Below the pieces are notes generated by a model. It was not told where the DNA came from. It made no database searches and worked only from the letters and a program-made list of their open reading frames with translations. From Flavobacterium pectinovorum (GTDB taxonomy: Bacteria > Bacteroidota > Bacteroidia > Flavobacteriales > Flavobacteriaceae), in the NCBI RefSeq assembly GCF_006438875.1, contig NZ_RCZH01000003.1, positions 937 to 64,936 on the forward strand: a DNA stretch of 64,000 nt, read 5' to 3'. Below, one piece after another: positions 37,581 through 46,235 of this stretch; the stretch's first letter is position 1; every line of letters starts with the position of its first letter. The position numbers were made by a program, and so were the translations under genes.

Positions 37581-37958
37581 CTACACACGATTAATGTATT
37601 TCAAAACAATTTTTTCAATAGAAAAAGCAAAGAAAATCCCAAAAGTATAAGCAAGAATATCACTCCACAAAAAACCTTGCCCAAGAACATATCTTCCAAA
37701 AAGTGTTTTTCTAAGTTCGATCATCCAATTTCCCTGATAAAGTTGCAAAAATTCGATACTATAACATATTAATAAGGAAGTCATTATAATGTATAAGGCT
37801 TTTTTGTCTGTAAATACAATTCGTACCAATAAATAAATCATGACAGCATATAGAAAATCGCCAGTAATTAAAGGTATTTGCGGAATTCGCCTTGACATAA
37901 TTCCGAAAAAAATTGTCATTAGAAATAAAAGGAAATAATAGATTCTGGATTTCTTCAA
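37581..37958 (-). CDS. DUF2809 (YjgA-type) membrane protein
   Basis: 125 residues with four membrane helices. The signature SRRIP (about 22-26), GDFLYAVMIYLLVRIVF and the block with ICYSIEFLQLYQGNWM (about 64-79) plus WSDILAYTFG match DUF2809, a VanZ-like fold found in many bacteria. Function unknown. Confidence 0.85.
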   Translation of the reverse strand: MKKSRIYYFLLFLMTIFFGIMSRRIPQIPLITGDFLYAVMIYLLVRIVFTDKKALYIIMTSLLICYSIEFLQLYQGNWMIELRKTLFGRYVLGQGFLWSDILAYTFGIFFAFSIEKIVLKYINRV

Positions 37959-38080
37959 GATTTAACTTTGATTGGGATTATTAGTACTTTTTTAGGTAAA
38001 CAAAAATACAAAGATTCGGATTCGTTCCAGTTATTTTATAAATTTATCGATTCTATAAACTTCTATCAAAAAATAACCAC

Positions 38081-39259
38081 ATGAATACAAGATTTACTAT
38101 GCTGATTTTGACTTTGTTTCTTTTAGGAAATATAGGTTATTCTCAAAAAGATAATTCATTTAATATAAAAAAGCAGTTCGAATATTGTGCAAATCAGGCT
38201 TCTCAGACTTTAAAAGTGATTCCAAATGATGGAACTTCTCCAAGAAGTATTGCCACAGGAAGCAAAGAATGGAAATTTGTTGATTATAAAGATTGGACAA
38301 GTGGTTTTTGGCCGGGAGAATTATGGTATTTATATGAAGCAACGGGAGATAAAAAATGGGAGAAAGAAGCCGATAAATTTAGCCAGTTTTTAAAGCCATT
38401 GTCGGTAAGCAAAGCAAACGATCACGATTTGGGTTTTCAGGTTTTTAATAGTTTTGGAAACGGATATCGATTGACTAAGAATCCGGAATACAAAGATATT
38501 ATCCTTAAAACAGCCGATACTCTGGCAACGCTTTTTAATCCAAAAGTGGGAACGATTCAGTCTTGGCCTCATAATAAAATGGGTGGTCACAATACGATTA
38601 TCGATAATATGATGAACTTAGAATTGCTTTTTTGGGCTTCTAAAAATGGTGGAAATAAAAAGCTTTATGATATTGCAGTAAAACATGCCGAAACTACGAT
38701 GAATAATCATTTCAGACCTGATTATTCCTCTTATCATGTTGTAATTTACGATTATGAAACGGGTAAAAAAATAAAAGGAAGAACCGCACAAGGTTATAGC
38801 GACGACAGTATGTGGGCGAGAGGTCAGGCTTGGGCAATTTATGGTTTTACAATGGTTTACAGAGAAACAAAAAATCCTAAATTTTTAGATTTTGCTCATA
38901 AAGTAGCACGTGTATATTTAGATAGATTGACAACCGATGATTTAATTCCGTATTGGGATTTTAATGCTCCCGGAATTCCAAATGAGCCAAGAGATGCTTC
39001 TGCAGCTGCGATTGTTTCTTCGGCTCTTATTGAATTGAGTTCTTATACAAAAGATAAAACTTTGAAAAATGAATATCTGACAAAATCTAAAAAAATGATT
39101 GTTTCGCTTTCGGATCATTATCAAAGTCACGATGTTAACTCTGCTTTTTTGCTTCATTCAACAGGACATAAACCTGCAGGAAGCGAAATTGATTGTTCTA
39201 TAAATTATGCAGATTATTATTATCTTGAAGCACTTTTAAGACTTCAAAAACTAAAATAA
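38081..39259 (+). CDS. Glycoside hydrolase family 88, unsaturated glucuronyl hydrolase
   Basis: 392 residues with a signal peptide (1-21, GNIGYSQ). An (alpha/alpha)6 barrel enzyme that removes 4,5-unsaturated uronic acid from oligosaccharides left by polysaccharide lyases. Recognisable parts: DWTSGFWPGELWYLYEAT (about 70-87), HDLGFQVFNSFGNG (catalytic-region Asp), NTIIDNMMNLELLFWAS (second key Asp) and AQGYSDDSMWARGQAW. The enzyme should work in the periplasm. No lyase or Sus genes are adjacent. Next gene is 11 bp downstream. Confidence 0.92.
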   Translation: MNTRFTMLILTLFLLGNIGYSQKDNSFNIKKQFEYCANQASQTLKVIPNDGTSPRSIATGSKEWKFVDYKDWTSGFWPGELWYLYEATGDKKWEKEADKFSQFLKPLSVSKANDHDLGFQVFNSFGNGYRLTKNPEYKDIILKTADTLATLFNPKVGTIQSWPHNKMGGHNTIIDNMMNLELLFWASKNGGNKKLYDIAVKHAETTMNNHFRPDYSSYHVVIYDYETGKKIKGRTAQGYSDDSMWARGQAWAIYGFTMVYRETKNPKFLDFAHKVARVYLDRLTTDDLIPYWDFNAPGIPNEPRDASAAAIVSSALIELSSYTKDKTLKNEYLTKSKKMIVSLSDHYQSHDVNSAFLLHSTGHKPAGSEIDCSINYADYYYLEALLRLQKLK

Positions 39260-39270
39260 AATTAAAGATT

Positions 39271-39675
39271 ATGATCAGGAAAATAAGCCAAATTTCGTTT
39301 GCAATTATTATCATTTTGATATTGGTAAGCTGTAAAAATACCAAACAAAAACTTCAGGAATATGTTGTTTCTTATAATGCTGACGCAAAAAGTTTTAAGA
39401 GTGAGAATGTGACCCTTACAACGGCAAGAGGATATATAAATGATAGTAAAATCGAATTGCGATTTGAAACTAACTTAGAGAAAAATGCAGCAAATGAATT
39501 GGCTGCTAATGCAGCGTTTCCTAAGTTATTGAAAGAAATGATTAGTAAAGATCAGATTCCGAAAGAATTGGTTGAAGAAGGAGTACAATTTGATGCTTAT
39601 TTTTTGGCTAATGACAATACAGTTCTTGTGAAACAAATAATTAATAAGGAAGAACTGCCTGAAATATTAAAATAG
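39271..39675 (+). CDS. Lipoprotein, first of two related copies
   Basis: 134 residues with lipobox LILVSCKNTKQKLQEYV (Cys21). The mature part contains ARGYINDSKIELRFETNLE, LLKEMISKDQIPKELVEEGV and QFDAYFLANDN. It closely matches the gene at 39939 (same SCKNTKQK start, same block order). It starts 11 bp after the GH88 gene and may be in its operon. Function unknown. Confidence 0.8.
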   Translation: MIRKISQISFAIIIILILVSCKNTKQKLQEYVVSYNADAKSFKSENVTLTTARGYINDSKIELRFETNLEKNAANELAANAAFPKLLKEMISKDQIPKELVEEGVQFDAYFLANDNTVLVKQIINKEELPEILK

Positions 39676-39938
39676 AGTAAGTGTTATCGAAAAGGATTTC
39701 CGGACATAATCAATATTTCAAAATCTTCTTTAATTATTTTAAAGGGGTTTTTTTAGTTTTTGGAATGCTGCTAATCTTTATAATCTTTACTTTTTTTATG
39801 CTTTTCAATTGCTTGACTTTTGATAGTAATTCATTTGTAGTTAAATAATTACATTTTTTATTTTTTCTAATACATGTTGTTTTTGTGTTATAAGTTTGTT
39901 ATGTTTGAGTTAAAAAATAACCTAAAAACCAAAAAATT

Positions 39939-40376
39939 ATGAAAAAAATTACCCAAATCGCATTTGCTTTTGCATTTGTATTGTTGCTTGTAAGTTGTAA
40001 GAATACCAAGCAAAAAATACAGGAACATGTTAGTAACTACAATACTTCATCTTCTATAAAAGGTGGAAATGTTGTTAGTACTAGTGCAAAAGCATTTTTA
40101 AATGATAGTAAAATCGAAATTAGAATTGAAACCAATTTAGAAGGAACTGCTGCTAACAAACAAGCTTATCAGGATACTTTTCCGGGTTTACTAAAAGAAA
40201 TGATTAAAAACGATCAGATCTCTCCGGAATTAATCGAAGAAGGAGTAAAGTTTGACGTGTACTTTTTATCATACAACAATATTATTCTTGCTCAGCAATT
40301 AGTAGATAAAGAAGAATTGGCTGTTCTGGAAGGAAAAGCCAGTACTGCGACCGGTAAGGAAACAGCAAAACTTTAA
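39939..40376 (+). CDS. Lipoprotein, second related copy
   Basis: 145 residues, lipobox LLLVSCKNTKQKIQEHV (Cys20). Blocks FLNDSKIEIRIETNLEGTAA, LLKEMIKNDQISPELIEEGV and FDVYFLSYNN correspond one to one with the first copy. It adds a tail (VLEGKASTATGKETAKL) absent there. The two probably arose by tandem duplication. The 263 bp between them is A/T-rich with no gene. Confidence 0.8.
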   Translation: MKKITQIAFAFAFVLLLVSCKNTKQKIQEHVSNYNTSSSIKGGNVVSTSAKAFLNDSKIEIRIETNLEGTAANKQAYQDTFPGLLKEMIKNDQISPELIEEGVKFDVYFLSYNNIILAQQLVDKEELAVLEGKASTATGKETAKL

Positions 40377-40410
40377 TTTTAAATAAAACAAAAGCCAAAA
40401 ATAACCAGAA

Positions 40411-40449
40411 AAAAAGCCTCTTTGTAAAAAAATTCAAAGAGGCTTTTTT
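40411..40449. terminator. Bidirectional terminator
   Basis: AAAAAGCCTCTTTG (40411-40424) and CAAAGAGGCTTTTTT (40435-40449) form a 13- to 14-bp stem with A and T runs, between the lipoprotein gene and the convergent glutamate synthase-like gene. Confidence 0.9.
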
Positions 40450-40455
40450 TTATAG

Positions 40456-41967
40456 TTAATGCTTGGTAACATTTGTTAAAATATCAGGGAAATAGCGGTC
40501 TGATAGATGTCCGAATTCGTCTCCACGCATAAAAATGTTGGGATCGACATCAGCAAAATTTTTCTTACCGGCTGCAGCCAAAAGTTCATTGGCGGCATGC
40601 AAAGTATTTTTATGAAAATGATACACGCGATCTGATTTATCAGTCACTACAAGACCTTTCATGAGCATTTTGTTTTGTGTCGCAACTCCGGTTGGGCATT
40701 CATTATTATGACAACGTAACGCCTGGATACAACCTAACGAAAACATAAAGCCACGAGCGCTGTTACACATATCTGCGCCTAAAGCCACAGCATGCAAAAT
40801 AGAATATCCCGAGATAATTTTTCCGCTGCCAATAATGCGTATTTTATCGCGAATATTCAAGCGAATTAAAGTTTTGTTTACAAAGATTAAAGCAGGCTCA
40901 AAAGGCATTCCAACACCATCGGCAAATTCAAGCGGAGCAGCTCCGGTTCCTCCTTCGGCACCATCAACAGTTATGAAATCAGGATAAATATCCTCAGTAA
41001 TCATCTCATGGCAAATGGATTCAAATTCAGTTGTGTTTCCAATACATAATTTAAATCCAATGGGTTTTCCGTTTGATAATTCACGCAATTGTGCGATAAA
41101 ATGAATAAGACCTTTACTGTCTGAAAAAGCATGATGTCCGGGAGGAGAAAGAATCATGGTATGTGGTTCAACGCCTCTTATTTTTGCAATCTGTTCTGTA
41201 TTTTTAGCTGCCGGAAGTACGCCGCCATGACCTGGTTTAGCACCTTGCGAAAGTTTAATTTCGATCATTTTTACGTTAGGAAGATTGGCTTTTTCTGAGA
41301 ATTTTTCAGCATCAAAATTTCCCTCTTCATTTCGACATCCAAAATATCCTGTTCCAATTTGCCAGGTAATATCGCCGCCGCCGGCAAGATGAAATTCGGT
41401 TAAACCACCTTCTCCCGTATTTTGATAGAAATTTCCTTTTTTAGCACCAATATTTATGGCACGAACGGCATTTTCGCTTAGCGAACCAAAACTCATCGCC
41501 GAAACATTAAATAAAGAAGCCAGATACGGTTGTTTACAATCTTTGCCACCAACTAATATACGAGGTAATTCTTCGTTTACTTTTGCCGGAAAAATAGAAT
41601 GTTTTATTCCTTCGTAACTATCGTGATTTAGGTTTAGTTGTGTTCCGAATGGTGTACTTGAATCAATATTTTTAGCTCTTTGGTACACTAAAGAACGCTG
41701 ATTTCTGGAGAAAGGTTTTCCGTCTGTAGATCTTTCAATGAAATATTGTTGGATCTCTGGTGCAATCATTTCAAACAAATATCTAAAATAGCCCAGAACA
41801 GGGAAGTTTCTTAAAATGGCATGTTTTGTTTGAATGGCATTATAAATACCAATAACTAAAAGGATTGGTAAAAGAATGACAAGTAAAAAACCGCGGTTTG
41901 TGTAATAATAAGTTGCTGCAACAATTAGAAACAATAAAAATCCGTAGATAAAGAATTTTTTTCTCAT
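40456..41967 (-). CDS. FMN-binding glutamate synthase-like protein with N-terminal membrane segments
   Basis: 503 residues. Two hydrophobic segments at the start (about 5-20 and 27-45) precede a glutamate synthase-type FMN barrel. Visible: NVSAMSFGSLSENAVRAIN, GEGGLTEFH, SQGAKPGHGGVLPA, DGAEGGTGAAPLEF and the 3Fe-4S Cys group in LGCIQALRCHNNECPTGVATQ (split in the chain as C, C and C). These are the core of GltB-type FMN domains, but the glutaminase domain is absent and no GltD gene is adjacent. Stand-alone proteins of this class are common; their reaction is unclear. Confidence 0.85.
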   Translation of the reverse strand: MRKKFFIYGFLLFLIVAATYYYTNRGFLLVILLPILLVIGIYNAIQTKHAILRNFPVLGYFRYLFEMIAPEIQQYFIERSTDGKPFSRNQRSLVYQRAKNIDSSTPFGTQLNLNHDSYEGIKHSIFPAKVNEELPRILVGGKDCKQPYLASLFNVSAMSFGSLSENAVRAINIGAKKGNFYQNTGEGGLTEFHLAGGGDITWQIGTGYFGCRNEEGNFDAEKFSEKANLPNVKMIEIKLSQGAKPGHGGVLPAAKNTEQIAKIRGVEPHTMILSPPGHHAFSDSKGLIHFIAQLRELSNGKPIGFKLCIGNTTEFESICHEMITEDIYPDFITVDGAEGGTGAAPLEFADGVGMPFEPALIFVNKTLIRLNIRDKIRIIGSGKIISGYSILHAVALGADMCNSARGFMFSLGCIQALRCHNNECPTGVATQNKMLMKGLVVTDKSDRVYHFHKNTLHAANELLAAAGKKNFADVDPNIFMRGDEFGHLSDRYFPDILTNVTKH

Positions 41968-42000
41968 GTTTTTTTAAGTTTAATATAAAGTATTTTGTAA

Positions 42001-42783
42001 TTAATTGAATCGTAACCGAACATAAACATGTTTAATGCCTTTTTTGTCAGATTCTCTTTCGTCGATTTCAAGAATATCGGTTAACGATTTTAACATTGGT
42101 GTAAGCTTAGAAAAACCATAATTTCTTGGGTCAAATTCTGGTTTCTTTTTCACGATGAGATTTCCCACATCGCCTAAAAATGCCCAGCCATCGTCATCTT
42201 CAATGTCTTCAATCGTAGCTTCAATAAGCTCTATAGTTTGTTTGTCAATTTTATGTAATGCTTTTTCGGCAGGTTTTTCTACCGGTTTTTTAGCATCTGC
42301 GGCTGTAGTTACTTTTGGTTTTTTCTTTTGGATTGCGCCATCCAAAACTTCAATATAAATAAACCTGTCGCAGGCAACTATAAAGGAATTTGGCGTTTTC
42401 TTTTCTCCAATACCTATAACTTTCATACCGGATTCTCGCAATCGAATGGCAAGACGTGTAAAATCGCTGTCACTTGAAACAATGCAAAATCCATCCAGCT
42501 TACCGGAATAAAGCAAATCCATTGCATCGATAATTAAGGCAGAATCTGATGAGTTTTTCCCCACAGTATAACTGTATTGTTGTATAGGAGTAATTGCATG
42601 TTCCAGTAAAACGCCTTTCCAACCATTAGAATTCGGTTTAGTCCAGTCTGCATAAATACGCTTTGTGGTTGGGGTTCCAAACTTCGTTATTTCTTCCATC
42701 ATACCTTTTACGTTGCTGTACGGAACGTTGTCGGCATCAATTAGAACGGCTAGTTTTAAATCTTTTGAGTTGCTTAAAGCCAT
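42001..42783 (-). CDS. NYN-domain nuclease-like protein with C-terminal OST-HTH/LOTUS domain
   Basis: 260 residues. NYN (PIN-like) domain with AVLIDADNVPYSNVKG (about 12-27) and FCIVSSDSDFTRLAIRLRES (about 97-116), supplying the acidic metal ligands. A Lys/Ala linker (about 160-185) is followed by a LOTUS/OST-HTH domain (FLGDVGNLIVKKKPEFDPRNYG, split by residue limits). This pairing is known in LabA-type and eukaryotic RNA-control proteins. A role in RNA decay or control is likely but not shown. Confidence 0.88.
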   Translation of the reverse strand: MALSNSKDLKLAVLIDADNVPYSNVKGMMEEITKFGTPTTKRIYADWTKPNSNGWKGVLLEHAITPIQQYSYTVGKNSSDSALIIDAMDLLYSGKLDGFCIVSSDSDFTRLAIRLRESGMKVIGIGEKKTPNSFIVACDRFIYIEVLDGAIQKKKPKVTTAADAKKPVEKPAEKALHKIDKQTIELIEATIEDIEDDDGWAFLGDVGNLIVKKKPEFDPRNYGFSKLTPMLKSLTDILEIDERESDKKGIKHVYVRLRFN

Positions 42784-43028
42784 TATTTAGGTGTTAGTTT
42801 TTTTTGATTCATTTTTTTAAAACGCATTTAAAATTAGTAAAAAATAAAACAATTACAGTCTTTTTAATCGAATTTATAACAGGTATAAATTGGTAAACGG
42901 AAATAAAAACATTTTATTTTGGTAAGAAAATAACTTCAAATAAGAATATTTTAAATTAAAACGTAATTAAATTAAAACTTTGAATTCGAATCATTTTTAA
43001 AATATTATGATACCATAGAATAAATATT

Positions 43029-43036
43029 TATTTTTG
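43029..43036 (+). promoter_or_regulatory. Bacteroidota -7 box for the oxoamine synthase
   Basis: TATTTTTG, 41 bases before the ATG at 43077. The rest of the 293-bp divergent gap is A/T-rich without a gene. Confidence 0.5.
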
Positions 43037-43076
43037 CACCCTGTATAAATTAAAATTATTACTTCAAAATATATTT

Positions 43077-44339
43077 ATGGTAAAAGATTTATTCGAAAGA
43101 ATTCAGAACAACAAAGGGCCATTAGGAAAATGGGCTTCACAAGCTGAGGGTTATTTTGTATTCCCAAAATTAGAAGGTGAACTTGGTCCAAGAATGCAAT
43201 TTGGTGGAAAAGATATTTTAAATTGGAGTTTGAATGACTATTTAGGTCTTGCAAATCATCCGGAGGTTCGTCAAGCTGATATTGATGCTGCAACTCAATT
43301 TGGAGCAGCTTATCCAATGGGAGCCCGTATGATGTCCGGACATACTAAATACCACGAACAATTAGAAAATGAATTGGCTGAATTTGTAATGAAACCAGCC
43401 GCTTATTTATTGAATTTTGGTTATCAGGGAATGGTTTCTACCATTGATGCATTAGTTACTAAAAATGATATTATTGTTTATGATGTAGATTCTCATGCTT
43501 GTATTATTGATGGTGTTCGTCTGCACATGGGTAAACGTTTTACCTATAAACACAATGATCTTGAAAGTATGGAAAAAAACCTGCAACGTGCTACTAAAAT
43601 GGCTACAGAAACAGGTGGTGGAATTTTATTTATTACCGAAGGTGTTTTTGGAATGCGAGGACAACAAGGTAAATTAAAAGAAATTGTTGCTTTAAAAGAG
43701 AAATATAATTTCCGTTTATTAGTAGATGATGCACATGGTTTTGGGACACTTGGTAAAACAGGAGCCGGAGCAGGTGAGGAGCAAGGAGTTCAGGATGGTA
43801 TTGATGTTTATTTCTCAACTTTTGCAAAATCAATGGCAAATATTGGAGCTTTTATTGCTGCAGATAAAGATATCATTGATTATTTAAAGTATAATTTACG
43901 TTCTCAGATGTTTGCAAAAGCATTGCCAATGATTCAAACAATTGGTTCTTTGAAACGTTTAGAATTATTGCGTAATCATCCGGAATTAAAAGATAAGCTT
44001 TGGGAAAATGTTAATGCGTTGCAAAACGGATTACGTTCAAGAAACTTCAATATTGGTGACACAAATACTTGTGTAACACCGGTTTACTTAGAAGGAAGCG
44101 TTCCGGAAGCGATGGTTATGGTAAATGATTTAAGAGAAAACTACGGTATTTTCTTGTCTATCGTAATTTATCCTGTTATCCCAAAAGGAATTATTTTGTT
44201 GAGAATGATTCCAACAACTTCACATACTTTATCTGATATCGATGAAACGTTGGTGGCATTTGAAGCTATTCGTGAGAAATTAGAAAACGGTACATATAAA
44301 GAAATTGCAAGCAGAACTAAAGTAGATTTAGACGCTTAA
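43077..44339 (+). CDS. Alpha-oxoamine synthase (serine or cysteate acyltransferase type)
   Basis: 420 residues, PLP fold-type I. PLP Lys251 in STFAKSMANIG, Asp217 in LLVDDAHGFG and the stacking His140 in DVDSHACIIDG. ILNWSLNDYLGLANHPEVRQ lies near residues 47-66. The family condenses an amino acid with an acyl thioester: serine palmitoyltransferase for sphingolipids, cysteate fatty acyltransferase for sulfonolipids (both made in this phylum), or KBL/BioF. The lack of biotin or Thr genes nearby and the length favour the lipid enzymes; which substrate is used cannot be decided. Confidence 0.85.
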   Translation: MVKDLFERIQNNKGPLGKWASQAEGYFVFPKLEGELGPRMQFGGKDILNWSLNDYLGLANHPEVRQADIDAATQFGAAYPMGARMMSGHTKYHEQLENELAEFVMKPAAYLLNFGYQGMVSTIDALVTKNDIIVYDVDSHACIIDGVRLHMGKRFTYKHNDLESMEKNLQRATKMATETGGGILFITEGVFGMRGQQGKLKEIVALKEKYNFRLLVDDAHGFGTLGKTGAGAGEEQGVQDGIDVYFSTFAKSMANIGAFIAADKDIIDYLKYNLRSQMFAKALPMIQTIGSLKRLELLRNHPELKDKLWENVNALQNGLRSRNFNIGDTNTCVTPVYLEGSVPEAMVMVNDLRENYGIFLSIVIYPVIPKGIILLRMIPTTSHTLSDIDETLVAFEAIREKLENGTYKEIASRTKVDLDA

Positions 44340-44378
44340 TTTCTTGAAAATAAATTCTCATATGGGAATTATATAAAA

Positions 44379-44411
44379 AAATCCATTCGTTATGCGAATG
44401 GATTTTTTTTA
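44379..44411 (+). terminator. Rho-independent terminator after the oxoamine synthase
   Basis: AAATCCATTCG (44379-44389) and CGAATGGATTT (44394-44404) form an 11-bp stem with a 4-base loop, then a run of T. Confidence 0.85.
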
Positions 44412-44457
44412 TTTAGAGTAAATTTATATCTCTAAACCACAGTAAAAAAATAGCATT

Positions 44458-44934
44458 ATGAAAAAATTATTAGCACTAACAGTAATTTTAGTTGTTTTAG
44501 TTTCGTGCAAAAAGGCAGAGCCTGCACCCGCGCCTGAAATTACGCCAGATCCTCCAAAAGAAGCTGAGGTTGCAGAACCGGCAGGAGATCAGTGTTTTGC
44601 ATCAAGACTAAACGGTAATATCGTGGCACTAAGTTTTAATGTAAACTCACATCAGGAAGTAAACGGAAAATTAAGTTACAATTTAACCGGAAAAGATAAA
44701 AACGAAGGTACTTTAGTAGGAAATATGAAAGGTGATACGCTAATTGCTGATTATACTTTTATATCTGAAGGAGTTTCTTCTGTGAGAGAAGTGGTTTTTT
44801 TGCAAAAAGACGGAACTCTTATTGAAGGATATGGAGATGTAGTGGATGCAAATAATAAAGTAACTTTTAAAGATAAAAAGAAATTAAAATTTGATGCAAA
44901 AAATACTTTGACAAAAGTTGATTGTCCTCAATAA
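44458..44934 (+). CDS. Lipoprotein, unknown function
   Basis: 158 residues with lipobox VVLVSCKKAEPAPAPE (Cys17) and a Pro/Glu/Ala-rich linker (about 18-42), then a mostly beta domain with GDQCFASRLNGNIVALSFNV and a second Cys near the end (VDCPQ). The two body Cys may form a disulfide. No family recognised. Confidence 0.75.
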   Translation: MKKLLALTVILVVLVSCKKAEPAPAPEITPDPPKEAEVAEPAGDQCFASRLNGNIVALSFNVNSHQEVNGKLSYNLTGKDKNEGTLVGNMKGDTLIADYTFISEGVSSVREVVFLQKDGTLIEGYGDVVDANNKVTFKDKKKLKFDAKNTLTKVDCPQ

Positions 44935-44960
44935 TAACGTAATATAAATAGTGAAATAGT

Positions 44961-45045
44961 CACAGTTTTCAGTCTCAGTATTCAGTCTCAGTTTGCAGCT
45001 TTCAGTCTCAGAGAATAGCAAGCTGCAAACTGAGACTGAAAACTG
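44961..45045. repeat. CAGTTTTCAGTCTC palindromic repeat
   Basis: Left part has three CAGTCTCAG-type words (44963-45009). Right arm 45021-45045 is an inverted copy of CAGTTTTCAGTCTCAG joined to GTTTGCAGCT. Same family as 29731-29970. Confidence 0.75.
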
Positions 45046-45054
45046 TAAACTCTC

Positions 45055-46173
45055 CTAAAGGTATTTCAAATACGTTTTTCTTTGACAATGAACTTTTGGA
45101 TCAAAGTTTTTCCATAATAAATGAATCGCAGTATTCTCTGCTAATTCCGGAGTTCGGATACAAGTTTGAATTCCTTTTTCAGAGAAAGTTCTAAAATATT
45201 CATCGAAGATAATTGCTGTAACGCCTTTATTTTGATAATCCGGATGAACTCCGATAAGGTAAAAAACCACATCTTTACTCTTTTTACGGGCTCTCAATAA
45301 ATGAATAAATCCAAATGGGAATAATTTTCCTTTCGCTTTTTGCAAAGCCTCAGAAAAACTGGGCATTACAATACTAAAAGCGACTAAATTATCATCTTTA
45401 TCTACCACAAATTTGATGTATTCCGGATTGATAAAACTGATGTATTTCTTTTTAAAATATTCTTTCTGAACATCTGTAATTGCTACAAACGAAGCAAGGC
45501 TTGCATACGAATCATTAAACAAATCAAACATTTTGTCGACATGCGGCATAATGTCTTTTGTCTTGGTGAAAGTTAAAGAACGTAAATTATATCTTTTCTT
45601 GATTAGCTCCTGCGCTTTTAGGAAAAACTCAGGTTTAACATTAGAGAACGGAAAAATACTTTCGATATATTCCTTTTCTACCTGAAAACCCAGTTGTTCA
45701 AAATGAGTTACATAATAAGGATTGTTGTACCAGGTAATCATGGTTCCCATTTGGTCGTAACCTTCTGTAAGAACTCCAACTTTATCCAGATTTGAGAATC
45801 CCATAGGACCTTCAACGTGCTCCAGATTATTTTGTCTGCCTAATTCGTAAACTTTTTCTAGTAACGCTTTGGTAACTTCAATATCATCAATAACATCAAA
45901 CCAACCAAAACGAACTTTTCTTTTATGCTGATTATTGACTTCAGACCAGTTTATAATAGCCGTAATTCTACCAACAATTTCATCATTTTTGTAAGCTACA
46001 TAAAAGTAAGCTTCGGCATTATCAAAAGCCGGATTCTTTGTTTTGTCAAACGATTCCAGTTCATCTGCAATAATTGGCGGAACCCAATATGGATTGTCTT
46101 TGTATAGTGAAAATGGAAATTTTATATACTCGGTTAATTCTTTTTTGGTTTTGGCTTCTTTTATTGTAATCAT
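45055..46173 (-). CDS. GNAT-family N-acetyltransferase-like protein
   Basis: 372 residues. N-terminal start ITIKEAKTKKELTEYIKFPF, then AEAYFYVAYKNDEIVGRITA (a typical GNAT beta-strand pair) and a C-terminal VVFYLIGVHPDYQNKGVTAI (acetyl-CoA pyrophosphate-loop region). Two GNAT-like halves would account for the length, as in YghO-type proteins. Substrate unknown. Confidence 0.82.
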   Translation of the reverse strand: MITIKEAKTKKELTEYIKFPFSLYKDNPYWVPPIIADELESFDKTKNPAFDNAEAYFYVAYKNDEIVGRITAIINWSEVNNQHKRKVRFGWFDVIDDIEVTKALLEKVYELGRQNNLEHVEGPMGFSNLDKVGVLTEGYDQMGTMITWYNNPYYVTHFEQLGFQVEKEYIESIFPFSNVKPEFFLKAQELIKKRYNLRSLTFTKTKDIMPHVDKMFDLFNDSYASLASFVAITDVQKEYFKKKYISFINPEYIKFVVDKDDNLVAFSIVMPSFSEALQKAKGKLFPFGFIHLLRARKKSKDVVFYLIGVHPDYQNKGVTAIIFDEYFRTFSEKGIQTCIRTPELAENTAIHLLWKNFDPKVHCQRKTYLKYL

Positions 46174-46235
46174 TAAATTGGTATTATAAAATATCTCTTC
46201 AAATATCGTTTCAGAGAAGTTTAGTTATTAAATTC

